Part shown: positions 4,948 to 13,432 of the stretch, one piece after another | How positions within the stretch are numbered: position 1 is the stretch's first letter | How the letters are laid out: each line of letters opens with the position of its first letter | Assembly (NCBI GenBank): GCA_900766055.1 | Contig: CAAFTZ010000047.1 | Coordinates: 1-13,432, forward strand | Direction: 5' to 3' | Length of the DNA: 13,432 nt | DNA from: an uncultured Parasutterella sp. | Lineage (GTDB): Bacteria > Pseudomonadota > Gammaproteobacteria > Burkholderiales > Burkholderiaceae_F | Notes under the pieces: generated by a model | Databases searched by the model: none | Told to the model about the DNA's origin: nothing | The model's input: only the letters and a program-made list of their open reading frames with translations | Program-made: the position numbers and the translations under genes

Positions 4948-7900
4948 ATGTCGTACTCGTTCACTGAAAAGAAGCGTATTCGGAAAAGCTTTGCCAAGCG
5001 TCCGAGCGTACTTGAAGTGCCTTCCTTACTGGAAACGCAGTTGCATTCCTACCACGAATTTTTGCAGGCAGATGTTCCCGCTGCAGAGCGCCGTGATGAA
5101 GGTTTGCAGGGTGCATTTAAATCCATCTTCCCTATCGTCAGCCACAACGGTTTAGCCAGGCTTGAATTTCAGGAATATATTTTAGACGATCCTGTCTTTG
5201 ATGTCTCTGAATGTCAGCTTCGCGGACTGAATTATTGCTCTCGCCTCAGAGCAAAAGTCCGTCTTGTCATTTTCGACAGAGACCAACCCAAGCAGTCTAC
5301 TGTAAAAGAGATCCGCGAGTCAGAAGTTTACATGGGTGAAATCCCTTTGATGACGAAAAAAGGATCTTTCATCATCAACGGTACCGAGCGCGTTATTGTA
5401 TCTCAGCTTCATCGTTCTCCGGGCGTATTTTTTGAGCACGATCGCGGCAAGACACACAGCTCCGGGAAACTGCTGTTCAGCGCCCGTATTATTCCGTACC
5501 GCGGCTCTTGGCTCGACTTTGAATTCGATGCAAAAGACATTCTTCACTTCCGTATCGACCGTCGCCGCAAGATGCCCGGAACCATCATGCTCAAAGCATT
5601 GGGCATGACACCGGAAAGCATTCTGAAGCAGTTCTACGAATTCGATCACTACACACTGACCCAGGACGGCGCCACGCTCGAGATCATTCCGTCTCGTCTC
5701 CGCGGTGAAATTGCCGCTTTTGATATTAAAGATCCGGAAGGCAAAGTTATTGTTGCCAAGGATAAGCGTATCAATGCCCGTCACGTTCGTGAAATCGAAA
5801 AGCTCGGCATTACCGAACTTCCGGTTCCACTTGACAACCTCATCGGTAAGGTCATCGCTACGAATCTGTATGACGAAGATTCCGGTGAAGTCGTGGCCAA
5901 CGCCAACGATGAAATTACTCCGGAACTTCTTGAGAAGATCCGCGAGCACGGCATCGATTCTTTCGATACGCTGTACATCAACGAACTGAACCGCGGTCCG
6001 TACATTTCCGACACTCTGAGGCTGGACGAAACTCCTGATCAGCTGTCCGCACGTATTGCGATCTACCGCATGATGCGTCCGGGCGAACCGCCTACAGAAG
6101 AAGCTGTTGAGACATTGTTCCGTCGTCTGTTCTTCGATCCCGAAACATACGATCTGTCCCGCGTTGGCCGCATGAAGATTAATTCCCGCTTCAACCGCGG
6201 TACCGAAACCGGTCCGATGACGCTTGAACCGGAAGACATCATCGATACGATGAAGGCTATCGTTCAGCTTCGCAACGGCGAAGGTCAGGTTGACGATATT
6301 GACCACTTGGGCAATCGTCGCGTCCGCTGTGTCGGTGAATTGACAGAAAACCAGTTCCGTTCCGGTCTTGTTCGTGTCGAGCGTGCCGTTCGTGAACGTT
6401 TGGGACAGGCCGAATCCGACAATCTGATGCCGCATGACCTGATCAACAGCAAACCGATCAGCGCAGCTATTCGCGACTTCTTCGGTTCTTCTCAGCTGAG
6501 CCAGTTCATGGATCAGACCAACCCGCTGTCTGAAATCACGCACAAGCGTCGTATTTCCGCATTGGGCCCGGGCGGCTTGACTCGTGAGCGCGCAGGCTTC
6601 GAGGTTCGAGACGTGCATCCGACTCACTACGGTCGTGTCTGCCCGATTGAAACGCCTGAAGGTCCGAACATCGGTTTGATTAACTCTCTGGCTCTTTATG
6701 CGCGTCTGAACGACTACGGTTTCCTTGAGACACCGTACAGAAAAGTGATCGACGGTCACGTAACCAACGAAATCGCCTACCTCTCTGCAATCGATGAAGG
6801 CAACTACATTATTGCTCAGGCTAACGCTTCCATCGATGACAAGGGCAACCTGAGCGACGAGCTCGTCAGCTGCCGTGATAAAGGCGAATTCGTCCTGATG
6901 CGTCCCGAACGCGTTCAGTACATGGACGTGGCTCCGGCACAGATCGTTTCCGTTGCTGCTTCCCTGATTCCGTTCCTGGAACACGATGACGCGAACCGTG
7001 CTTTGATGGGTTCCAACATGCAGCGTCAGGGCGTTCCCTGTCTCCGCCCGGAAAAACCTGTTGTCGGTACGGGCATCGAAAGAACGGTTGCGGTTGACTC
7101 CGGTACGACTGTTCAGGCAGAGCGCGGCGGTGTTGTTGACTACGTCGACGCCAACCGTATCGTTGTTCGTGTAAATGACGAAGAAAACGTCCCCGGCAGA
7201 GTCGGTGTGGACATTTACAACCTTCAGAAATTTACACGTTCCAATCAGGGTACGAATATCAACCAGCGTCCTATCGTCAACCCCGGCGACCATATCGCCA
7301 AGGGCGACGTGATTGCTGACGGTGCTTCGACCGATCTCGGCGAACTGGCATTAGGTCAGAACATGATCGTTGCCTTCATGCCGTGGAACGGATACAACTA
7401 CGAAGACTCTGTGATGGTGAGCGAAAAAGTGGTTGCTGATGACCGCTATTCTTCTATCCACATTGAAGAGCTTTCTGTTCAGGCCCGTGATACCAAACTC
7501 GGCAGCGAAGAAATTACGCGCGATATTTCGAATCTGAGCGAAAACCAGATCAACCGTCTCGACGAATCCGGCATCGTTTACATCGGTGCTGAAGTCAAGG
7601 CCGGTGACGTCCTGGTCGGTAAAGTGACTCCGAAGGGAGAAACTACACTGACTCCGGAAGAGAAACTGCTTCGCGCCATCTTCGGTGAAAAAGCCAGCGA
7701 CGTTAAGGATACTTCTCTGCGTGTCCCGAGCGGCATGGTCGGTACTGTTATCGACGTTCAGGTCTTCACACGTGAAGGCATCGAACGCGACAAACGCGCC
7801 CAGTCCATTATTGACGATGAACTGAAGCGTTACCGCACCAACCTGAATGACCAGTTGAGAATTGTTGAGCGCGATGCTTTCGAACGTCTGGCTCGTCAGC

Positions 7901-9081
7901 TGATCGGCAATGTTGCTCAGGGCGGTCCCGACGGCTTAGGCAAGGGCAAGAAAGTCACTAAGGAATACCTTGACGGCCTCAATGTTCACAAGTGGTTTGA
8001 CATCCGTATGGCTGACGAAGAGCTGCAGAAGCAGATCGAAGAAGTCCGCATTTCCTTGGAAGCCAAACGTAAAGAGTTCGACGAAGCTTGGAACGAAAAG
8101 CGCAAGAAACTGACTCAGGGCGACGAACTGCCGACAGGCGTTCAGAAGATGGTCAAGGTTTATCTGGCCGTTAAGCGTCGTCTGCAGCCCGGTGACAAGA
8201 TGGCCGGTCGTCACGGCAACAAGGGTGTGGTTTCCCGCATCACTCGTGTCGAAGATATGCCTTTCATGGCCGACGGCAGACCTGTTGACATCGTTCTGAA
8301 CCCGCTGGGCGTGCCTTCCCGAATGAACATCGGTCAGGTTCTCGAAGTTCACTTGGGCTGGGCTGCTTTCGGTTTAGGCTGGAGAATTGCTGAAATGCTC
8401 AAGCACGAGCGCAGCAAACAGGTCGCAGAGATCCGTGAGTTCTTGAACACGATTTACAACAAGAGCAGCGGTAAGAAGGAAGACTTTGATTCTCTGACCG
8501 ATGACGAAATCATCGATCTGGCCAAACACCTGAAGAAGGGTGTTCCGTTCGCAACTCCCGTGTTCGACGGCGCAAGCGAAAGCGACATCCGTGAGATGCT
8601 CAACCTTGCCTTTCCGGAAGAAACCGCGAAGAAACTGCACCTGACTCCTTCCAAGACTCAGGCCCAGCTCTTTGACGGACGCACCGGCGACGCATTTGAC
8701 CGTCCTGTTACCGTCGGCGTGATGCACTATCTGAAACTGCACCACTTGGTCGACGACAAGATGCATGCTCGTTCTACCGGTCCGTACTCTCTGGTTACAC
8801 AGCAGCCTCTCGGCGGTAAAGCTCAGTTCGGCGGTCAGCGTTTCGGTGAAATGGAAGTCTGGGCGCTTGAAGCTTACGGTGCCAGCTATGTCCTGCAGGA
8901 AATGCTTACTGTTAAGTCTGACGACGTGACGGGACGTACAAAGCTCTACGAAAACATTGTCAAGGGCGATCACGTGATCGACGCCGGAATGCCGGAATCC
9001 TTCAACGTTCTCGTTAAGGAAATCCGCTCTCTGGGCATTGACATTGATTTAGACCGTGATAAGGAATCTTCTAAAAAATGA
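4948..9081 (+). CDS. rpoB: DNA-directed RNA polymerase subunit beta
   Basis: RpoB is the beta subunit of RNA polymerase and forms one side of the catalytic cleft. From ATG 4948 the product has 1377 residues, near the Burkholderiales size and longer than E. coli (1342). It begins SYSFTEKKRIRKSF, the normal family start. The rifampicin-binding region is at about 512-545 (GSSQLSQFMDQTNPLSE, then ITHKRRISALGPGG); D522, H532 and S537 correspond to E. coli D516, H526 and S531 and are wild type. The catalytic lysines are K1084 (QPGDKMAGRHG) and K1092 (NKGV). The C-terminal clamp region includes QPLGGKAQFGGQRFGEMEVWALEAYGA. The frame is open from GTG 4882, but ATG 4948 has GGAG at 4939-4942, five bases upstream. 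Its stop overlaps the rpoC start. An attenuator upstream probably limits its transcription. Confidence 0.98.
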   Translation: MSYSFTEKKRIRKSFAKRPSVLEVPSLLETQLHSYHEFLQADVPAAERRDEGLQGAFKSIFPIVSHNGLARLEFQEYILDDPVFDVSECQLRGLNYCSRLRAKVRLVIFDRDQPKQSTVKEIRESEVYMGEIPLMTKKGSFIINGTERVIVSQLHRSPGVFFEHDRGKTHSSGKLLFSARIIPYRGSWLDFEFDAKDILHFRIDRRRKMPGTIMLKALGMTPESILKQFYEFDHYTLTQDGATLEIIPSRLRGEIAAFDIKDPEGKVIVAKDKRINARHVREIEKLGITELPVPLDNLIGKVIATNLYDEDSGEVVANANDEITPELLEKIREHGIDSFDTLYINELNRGPYISDTLRLDETPDQLSARIAIYRMMRPGEPPTEEAVETLFRRLFFDPETYDLSRVGRMKINSRFNRGTETGPMTLEPEDIIDTMKAIVQLRNGEGQVDDIDHLGNRRVRCVGELTENQFRSGLVRVERAVRERLGQAESDNLMPHDLINSKPISAAIRDFFGSSQLSQFMDQTNPLSEITHKRRISALGPGGLTRERAGFEVRDVHPTHYGRVCPIETPEGPNIGLINSLALYARLNDYGFLETPYRKVIDGHVTNEIAYLSAIDEGNYIIAQANASIDDKGNLSDELVSCRDKGEFVLMRPERVQYMDVAPAQIVSVAASLIPFLEHDDANRALMGSNMQRQGVPCLRPEKPVVGTGIERTVAVDSGTTVQAERGGVVDYVDANRIVVRVNDEENVPGRVGVDIYNLQKFTRSNQGTNINQRPIVNPGDHIAKGDVIADGASTDLGELALGQNMIVAFMPWNGYNYEDSVMVSEKVVADDRYSSIHIEELSVQARDTKLGSEEITRDISNLSENQINRLDESGIVYIGAEVKAGDVLVGKVTPKGETTLTPEEKLLRAIFGEKASDVKDTSLRVPSGMVGTVIDVQVFTREGIERDKRAQSIIDDELKRYRTNLNDQLRIVERDAFERLARQLIGNVAQGGPDGLGKGKKVTKEYLDGLNVHKWFDIRMADEELQKQIEEVRISLEAKRKEFDEAWNEKRKKLTQGDELPTGVQKMVKVYLAVKRRLQPGDKMAGRHGNKGVVSRITRVEDMPFMADGRPVDIVLNPLGVPSRMNIGQVLEVHLGWAAFGLGWRIAEMLKHERSKQVAEIREFLNTIYNKSSGKKEDFDSLTDDEIIDLAKHLKKGVPFATPVFDGASESDIREMLNLAFPEETAKKLHLTPSKTQAQLFDGRTGDAFDRPVTVGVMHYLKLHHLVDDKMHARSTGPYSLVTQQPLGGKAQFGGQRFGEMEVWALEAYGASYVLQEMLTVKSDDVTGRTKLYENIVKGDHVIDAGMPESFNVLVKEIRSLGIDIDLDRDKESSKK

Positions 9082-12000
9082 TGAAAGCTTTTAACTCTCT
9101 CTTTAAGACAAATAAAGAGAATGAGCCGTTTGACGCGATCAAGATCGGCATTGCTTCCCCGGAAAAGATTCGTTCTTGGTCTTACGGTGAAGTAAAGAAG
9201 CCTGAGACAATTAACTACCGTACGTTCAAACCCGAACGCGACGGTCTGTTCTGCGCAAAGATTTTCGGACCGATTAAGGACTACGAATGTCTTTGCGGCA
9301 AATACAAGCGCCTGAAACATCAGGGTATTGTCTGCGAGAAGTGCGGCGTTGAAGTCACACTTTCCAAAGTCCGCCGCGAACGCATGGGCCACATTGAACT
9401 GGCCAGCCCTGTTGCGCACATTTGGTTCTTGAAGAGCCTTCCGTCCCGCATGGGTATGGTTCTCGATATCCCTCTGCGTGATATCGAACGCGTCTTGTAT
9501 TTCGAAGCCTATATCGTTGTTGATCCCGGCATGACCGAGCTGCGCAGAGGCCAGCTCATGACCGAAGACGACTACATGGCTAAGACCGAAGAATACGGTG
9601 ACGAATTCAAGGCCATGATGGGTGCTGAAGCCATTAAAGAGCTTCTGGCTACTATCAACATTGACGAAGAAGTCGAGGATCTCCGCAGAGAGCTTTCCGA
9701 AACTACCAGCGAAGCTAAGGTCAAGAAGATTGCCAAGCGTCTGAAAGTTCTCGAAGGCTTCCAGCGCTCCGGCATTAAGCCTGAGTGGATGGTTATGGAT
9801 GTTCTTCCGGTTCTTCCGCCGGATCTTCGTCCGCTGGTTCCGCTCGACGGCGGCCGTTTCGCCACAAGCGATCTGAACGACCTCTATCGCCGCGTGATCA
9901 ACCGTAACAACCGTCTGAAACGACTTCTTGAGCTTAAAGCTCCGGACATCATCGTTCGCAACGAAAAGCGTATGCTGCAGGAAGCCGTTGACTCTCTGCT
10001 GGACAACGGCCGCCGCGGCAAAGCTATGACCGGTCCTTCCAAGCGTCCGCTGAAGTCTTTGGCAGACATGATCAAAGGTAAGGGCGGCCGCTTCCGTCAG
10101 AACCTGTTGGGTAAACGTGTTGACTACTCCGGCCGTTCCGTTATTACCGTCGGTCCGTACTTGAAACTGCATCAGTGCGGTCTGCCGAAACTGATGGCTC
10201 TTGAGCTCTTCAAACCGTTTATCTTCAACAAGCTTGAACTGCGCGGCCTGGCTCCGACAATCAAGGCTGCCAAGAAGATGGTTGAGAACCAGGATCCGGT
10301 CGTTTGGGACATCCTTGAAGAAGTCATTTACGAACATCCTGTGATGCTGAACCGTGCGCCTACGCTGCACCGTCTCGGTATTCAGGCGTTCGAACCGCTT
10401 CTGATTGAAGGCAAAGCCATTCAGCTGCATCCGTTGGTCTGCGCAGCATTCAACGCTGACTTCGACGGCGACCAGATGGCTGTTCACGTACCTCTTTCTT
10501 TAGAGGCACAGCTTGAAGCCCGTTCTCTGATGCTGGCTTCCAACAACGTGCTGTTTCCTGCCAACGGCGATCCTTCGATCGTTCCGTCTCAGGACATCGT
10601 GTTGGGCTTGTACTATTCGACTCGTTCCCGTATCAACGGAAAGGGCGAAGGCATGTTCTTTTCCGATATCGGCGAAGTTGAACGCGCTTTGGCCAACAAG
10701 GTTGTCGAGCTCCAGACACGCTGCACCGTTCGCGTTAAAGAATTTGACGTCAACAAGGAAACCGGTGAAAAGACACCGAAGATGGTTCGTTACGAAACCA
10801 CCGTCGGCCGTGCGCTTCTTTCCGAAATTCTTCCTCCGGGCTTGCCGTTCTCCGTTTTGAACAAGACCCTCAAGAAGAAAGAGATCGCCAAACTGATCAA
10901 CATGGCTTTCCGCCGCTGCGGTCTGCGTGAAACCGTGATCTTCGCCGACAAACTGATGCAGCGCGGCTACCACCTCGCTACCATCGGCGGTCTGTCGATT
11001 GCTATCGACGACATGATCGTTCCGGAACAGAAGAACGAGATCGTTCACGAAGCCGAACAGGAAGTCAAAGAGATCGATGCTCAGTACACTTCCGGTTTGG
11101 TGACTGCCGGCGAACGCTATAACAAGGTGGTTGATATTTGGGGCCGTACGACAGAAAAAGTCGGTAAGGTGATGATGGATGAAATCTCCAACGAACCTGT
11201 TATCGACCGTCACGGCAACAAGACAACTCAGGAATCCTTCAACTCCATCTACATGATGGCGGACTCCGGTGCCCGTGGTTCTGCAACTCAGATCCGTCAG
11301 CTGGCCGGTATGCGTGGTTTGATGGCTAAGCCGGACGGCTCCATTATTGAGACTCCGATTACCGCGAACTTCCGTGAAGGTCTGAACGTTCTGCAGTACT
11401 TCGTGTCTACCCACGGTGCTCGTAAGGGTCTGGCTGATACGGCTTTGAAGACGGCTAACTCCGGTTATCTGACACGTCGTTTGGTTGACGTGACCCAGGA
11501 CTTGGTTGTTACCGAAGACGACTGCGGAACCCATCAGGGCGTTCTGATGAAAGCTTTGGTTGAAGGCGGTGAAGTGACCGAAAGTCTGGCTGACCGTATT
11601 CTGGGCCGCGTGACGGCTGATCCGGTTATCAACCCGGATACCCAGGAAGAAATCTTCCCGGCCGGTCATCTGCTCGAAGAAGACGACGTTGAACTCATCA
11701 CGAAGCTCGGCATTGACGAAGTCAAGATCCGTACTCCGCTTACCTGCGAAACACGCTACGGTCTTTGCGCCAAGTGCTACGGTCGCGATCTCGGCCGCGG
11801 CAAGCTCGTTAACGCCGGTGAGGCTGTCGGTGTTATTGCCGCCCAGTCCATTGGTGAACCGGGTACTCAGCTGACCATGCGTACGTTCCACATCGGTGGT
11901 GCTGCTAGCCGTACAGCTGTTGCCAGCAACGTCGTTACGAAGTCTGCCGGCACGATTCGCTTCACAAGCTCTATGCGCTATGTGACCGGTGAGAAGGGCA

Positions 12001-13325
12001 ACAAGGTTGTGATTTCCCGTTCCGGCGAAATCGTGATCGAAGGTCCGAACGGCCGCGAGAGAGAACGCCATAAGATTCCTTACGGCGCCAACCTCCTTGC
12101 ATCCGATGGTCAGCAGGTTGAAATCGGAACCGAACTTGCCAACTGGGATCCGATGACTCGTCCGATCGTTACCGAATACGCAGGTAAAGTTCGCTTTGCC
12201 AACGTTATCGACAACGTCACAGTTAAGAGCCAGGTGGACGAAGTTACCGGCTTGAGCTCTTTGGTCGTTATCGACGCTAAGCACTCTTCTTCCAGCAAGA
12301 TCGGTAAGCCGCTGATTCAGTTCCTCGATGCCAACAACGAGCCCGTTAAGATTCCGGGCACCGAGCATCCTGTGAGCATTCAGCTGCCGGTCGGCGCTCT
12401 CATCATCGTTCATGACGGTGACGAAGCCAAGGTCGGTGACGTGCTTGCCAGAATTCCGACGGAAAGCCAGAAGACTCGAGACATTACCGGCGGTCTGCCG
12501 CGTGTTGCCGAGCTCTTCGAAGCCCGCTCTCCGAAGGACGCCGGTATTCTTGCCGAGGCAAGCGGTACCGTTACCTTCGGTAAGGAAACCAAGGGCAAAC
12601 AGCGCCTGATCATTACTGACACTCAGGGTCAGGATCATGAATTCCTTATTCCTAAGGATAAGGACATTCTGGTTCACGACGGTCAGGTGGTTCACCAGGG
12701 CGAAGTCATTGTTGACGGTCCTGCCGATCCGCATGACATCCTGAGACTTCAGGGTATCGAAGCTCTGGCTCGCTACATTGTTGACGAAGTCCAGGCTGTG
12801 TACCGTCTGCAGGGTGTGAAGATCAGCGACAAACACATTGAAGTGATTGTTCGCCAGATGCTTCGTCGCGTTGTCATTACCGATCCGGGGGACACCAAGT
12901 TCATTACCGGAGAACAGGTTGAACGCAGCGAAATGCTCGACGAGAACGAAAAAGCTCTTGCCGAGAACAAGCGTCCCGCCACTTACGACAACCTGCTGCT
13001 TGGTATTACCAAGGCCAGCTTGTCTACGGACTCTTTCATCTCTGCCGCTTCCTTCCAGGAAACGACCAGAGTGCTTACCGAAGCAGCCATCATGGGCAAA
13101 CGTGATGAACTGCGCGGCCTGAAGGAAAACGTGATTGTCGGCCGCTTGATTCCTGCCGGTACCGGTTTGGCCTATCACAGAGCCAGACACGACCGTGATG
13201 CTTTCAAGTACGACAATGAGATCGAAACTTCCGAAGCTTATGTCGGAAACGAGAACATCGTGAGCGATGTTCCTGCGATTCCCGAAGCAGAAGTGACCGG
13301 TGAGAGCAAAAGCTATCACAACTAA
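9078..13325 (+). CDS. rpoC: DNA-directed RNA polymerase subunit beta'
   Basis: RpoC is the beta' subunit and holds the active-site magnesium. The product has 1415 residues (1407 in E. coli). The active-site motif NADFDGDQMAVH lies at 459-470, with Asp 461, 463 and 465. Zinc site 1 has Cys 71, 73, 86 and 89; zinc site 2 has Cys 816, 890, 897 and 900. The bridge-helix region (THGARKGLADTALKTANSGY) and trigger loop (GVIAAQSIGEPGTQLTMRT) are intact. The long insertion within the trigger loop, typical of Proteobacteria, is present. Two ATGs overlap the rpoB stop (ATGATGA). The first gives a 4-base ATGA overlap. The second (9081) gives numbering identical to E. coli through the first zinc site and the active site, so either may be used. 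AAGGA at 9061-9065 is rather far upstream, so translation is probably coupled to rpoB. A strong terminator follows. Confidence 0.98.
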   Translation: MMKAFNSLFKTNKENEPFDAIKIGIASPEKIRSWSYGEVKKPETINYRTFKPERDGLFCAKIFGPIKDYECLCGKYKRLKHQGIVCEKCGVEVTLSKVRRERMGHIELASPVAHIWFLKSLPSRMGMVLDIPLRDIERVLYFEAYIVVDPGMTELRRGQLMTEDDYMAKTEEYGDEFKAMMGAEAIKELLATINIDEEVEDLRRELSETTSEAKVKKIAKRLKVLEGFQRSGIKPEWMVMDVLPVLPPDLRPLVPLDGGRFATSDLNDLYRRVINRNNRLKRLLELKAPDIIVRNEKRMLQEAVDSLLDNGRRGKAMTGPSKRPLKSLADMIKGKGGRFRQNLLGKRVDYSGRSVITVGPYLKLHQCGLPKLMALELFKPFIFNKLELRGLAPTIKAAKKMVENQDPVVWDILEEVIYEHPVMLNRAPTLHRLGIQAFEPLLIEGKAIQLHPLVCAAFNADFDGDQMAVHVPLSLEAQLEARSLMLASNNVLFPANGDPSIVPSQDIVLGLYYSTRSRINGKGEGMFFSDIGEVERALANKVVELQTRCTVRVKEFDVNKETGEKTPKMVRYETTVGRALLSEILPPGLPFSVLNKTLKKKEIAKLINMAFRRCGLRETVIFADKLMQRGYHLATIGGLSIAIDDMIVPEQKNEIVHEAEQEVKEIDAQYTSGLVTAGERYNKVVDIWGRTTEKVGKVMMDEISNEPVIDRHGNKTTQESFNSIYMMADSGARGSATQIRQLAGMRGLMAKPDGSIIETPITANFREGLNVLQYFVSTHGARKGLADTALKTANSGYLTRRLVDVTQDLVVTEDDCGTHQGVLMKALVEGGEVTESLADRILGRVTADPVINPDTQEEIFPAGHLLEEDDVELITKLGIDEVKIRTPLTCETRYGLCAKCYGRDLGRGKLVNAGEAVGVIAAQSIGEPGTQLTMRTFHIGGAASRTAVASNVVTKSAGTIRFTSSMRYVTGEKGNKVVISRSGEIVIEGPNGRERERHKIPYGANLLASDGQQVEIGTELANWDPMTRPIVTEYAGKVRFANVIDNVTVKSQVDEVTGLSSLVVIDAKHSSSSKIGKPLIQFLDANNEPVKIPGTEHPVSIQLPVGALIIVHDGDEAKVGDVLARIPTESQKTRDITGGLPRVAELFEARSPKDAGILAEASGTVTFGKETKGKQRLIITDTQGQDHEFLIPKDKDILVHDGQVVHQGEVIVDGPADPHDILRLQGIEALARYIVDEVQAVYRLQGVKISDKHIEVIVRQMLRRVVITDPGDTKFITGEQVERSEMLDENEKALAENKRPATYDNLLLGITKASLSTDSFISAASFQETTRVLTEAAIMGKRDELRGLKENVIVGRLIPAGTGLAYHRARHDRDAFKYDNEIETSEAYVGNENIVSDVPAIPEAEVTGESKSYHN

Positions 13326-13344
13326 TTAGGTTTTAACTCCTCCA

Positions 13345-13398
13345 AAAAAGGGGATGTTGCAAAATTCGACTTTTGTCGGATTAGCACTTCCCCTTTTT
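13345..13398 (+). terminator. Terminator after rpoC (A/T-flanked, likely bidirectional)
   Basis: AAAAAGGGGA (13345-13354) pairs with TCCCCTTTTT (13389-13398). Inside it, short imperfect pairs lead to TTCGAC/GTCGGA (13365-13370, 13375-13380, one G-T pair) around TTTT. The T run on one side and the A run on the other allow termination from both strands. It ends the rpoBC unit. The last 34 bases of the window show no gene. Confidence 0.85.
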
Positions 13399-13432
13399 CT
13401 TATAACCTTTTTTAGCTATCTCGTTTGGCTGC

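Noticed and set aside
10500..13319. A 939-codon open frame on the minus strand opposite rpoC, with others of 505 codons (8970-10487) and 657 codons (5320-7293)
   Set aside because: They lie wholly (or, for the 505-codon frame, almost wholly) inside highly conserved rpoB and rpoC. The products have no recognisable domain, and the lengths are explained by codon bias that leaves few stops in that antisense frame.

Overview
This window is a conserved housekeeping block: tuf – tRNA-Trp – secE – nusG – rplK – rplA – rplJ – rplL – rpoB – rpoC, all on the + strand. It corresponds to the tufB-to-rpoC arrangement of Proteobacteria. EF-Tu, RpoB and especially RpoC read like Betaproteobacteria of the order Burkholderiales. 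Examples are the EF-Tu N-terminus, the RpoB segment DQTNPLSE and the RpoC stretch LASNNVLFPANGDPSIVPS. The intermediate base composition would fit a gut-associated Sutterellaceae-like member better than a GC-rich Burkholderia, but that family-level guess is inference.

Layout. Positions 1-1191 encode EF-Tu; the gene starts at base 1, so its promoter and ribosome binding site lie outside. A tRNA-Trp (CCA anticodon) follows after 12 bases. A GC-rich hairpin separates it from secE and nusG, which are 12 bases apart. A clear terminator-like hairpin follows nusG. The spacer then holds a small two-helix element resembling the L1-binding site of 23S rRNA, just ahead of rplK. rplK and rplA overlap by one base. 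A 261-base, strongly folded leader precedes rplJ, the expected place for an L10(L12) autoregulatory leader. rplL is followed by a hairpin plus eight T's (attenuator) and two more hairpins before rpoB. rpoB and rpoC overlap at ATGATGA. A long A/T-flanked hairpin after rpoC ends the unit.

How the parts work together. EF-Tu and tRNA-Trp serve elongation. SecE is part of the SecYEG translocon. NusG is a transcription elongation factor that contacts RNA polymerase. L11, L1, L10 and L7/L12 form ribosomal stalk regions. RpoB and RpoC form the catalytic core of RNA polymerase. The spacers carry the control: candidate L1 and L10 feedback sites set ribosomal protein output, and the rplL-rpoB attenuator lowers polymerase subunit output relative to L7/L12.

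I found no mobile element, CRISPR array, phage gene, toxin system or unknown gene. Very long antisense reading frames exist opposite rpoB and rpoC, but they look like coding-bias shadows. The observations worth checking are the RNA structures in the spacers, a repeated segment in the L10 C-terminal helix, and a doubled CCA after the tRNA. I see no evidence for a previously undescribed system.
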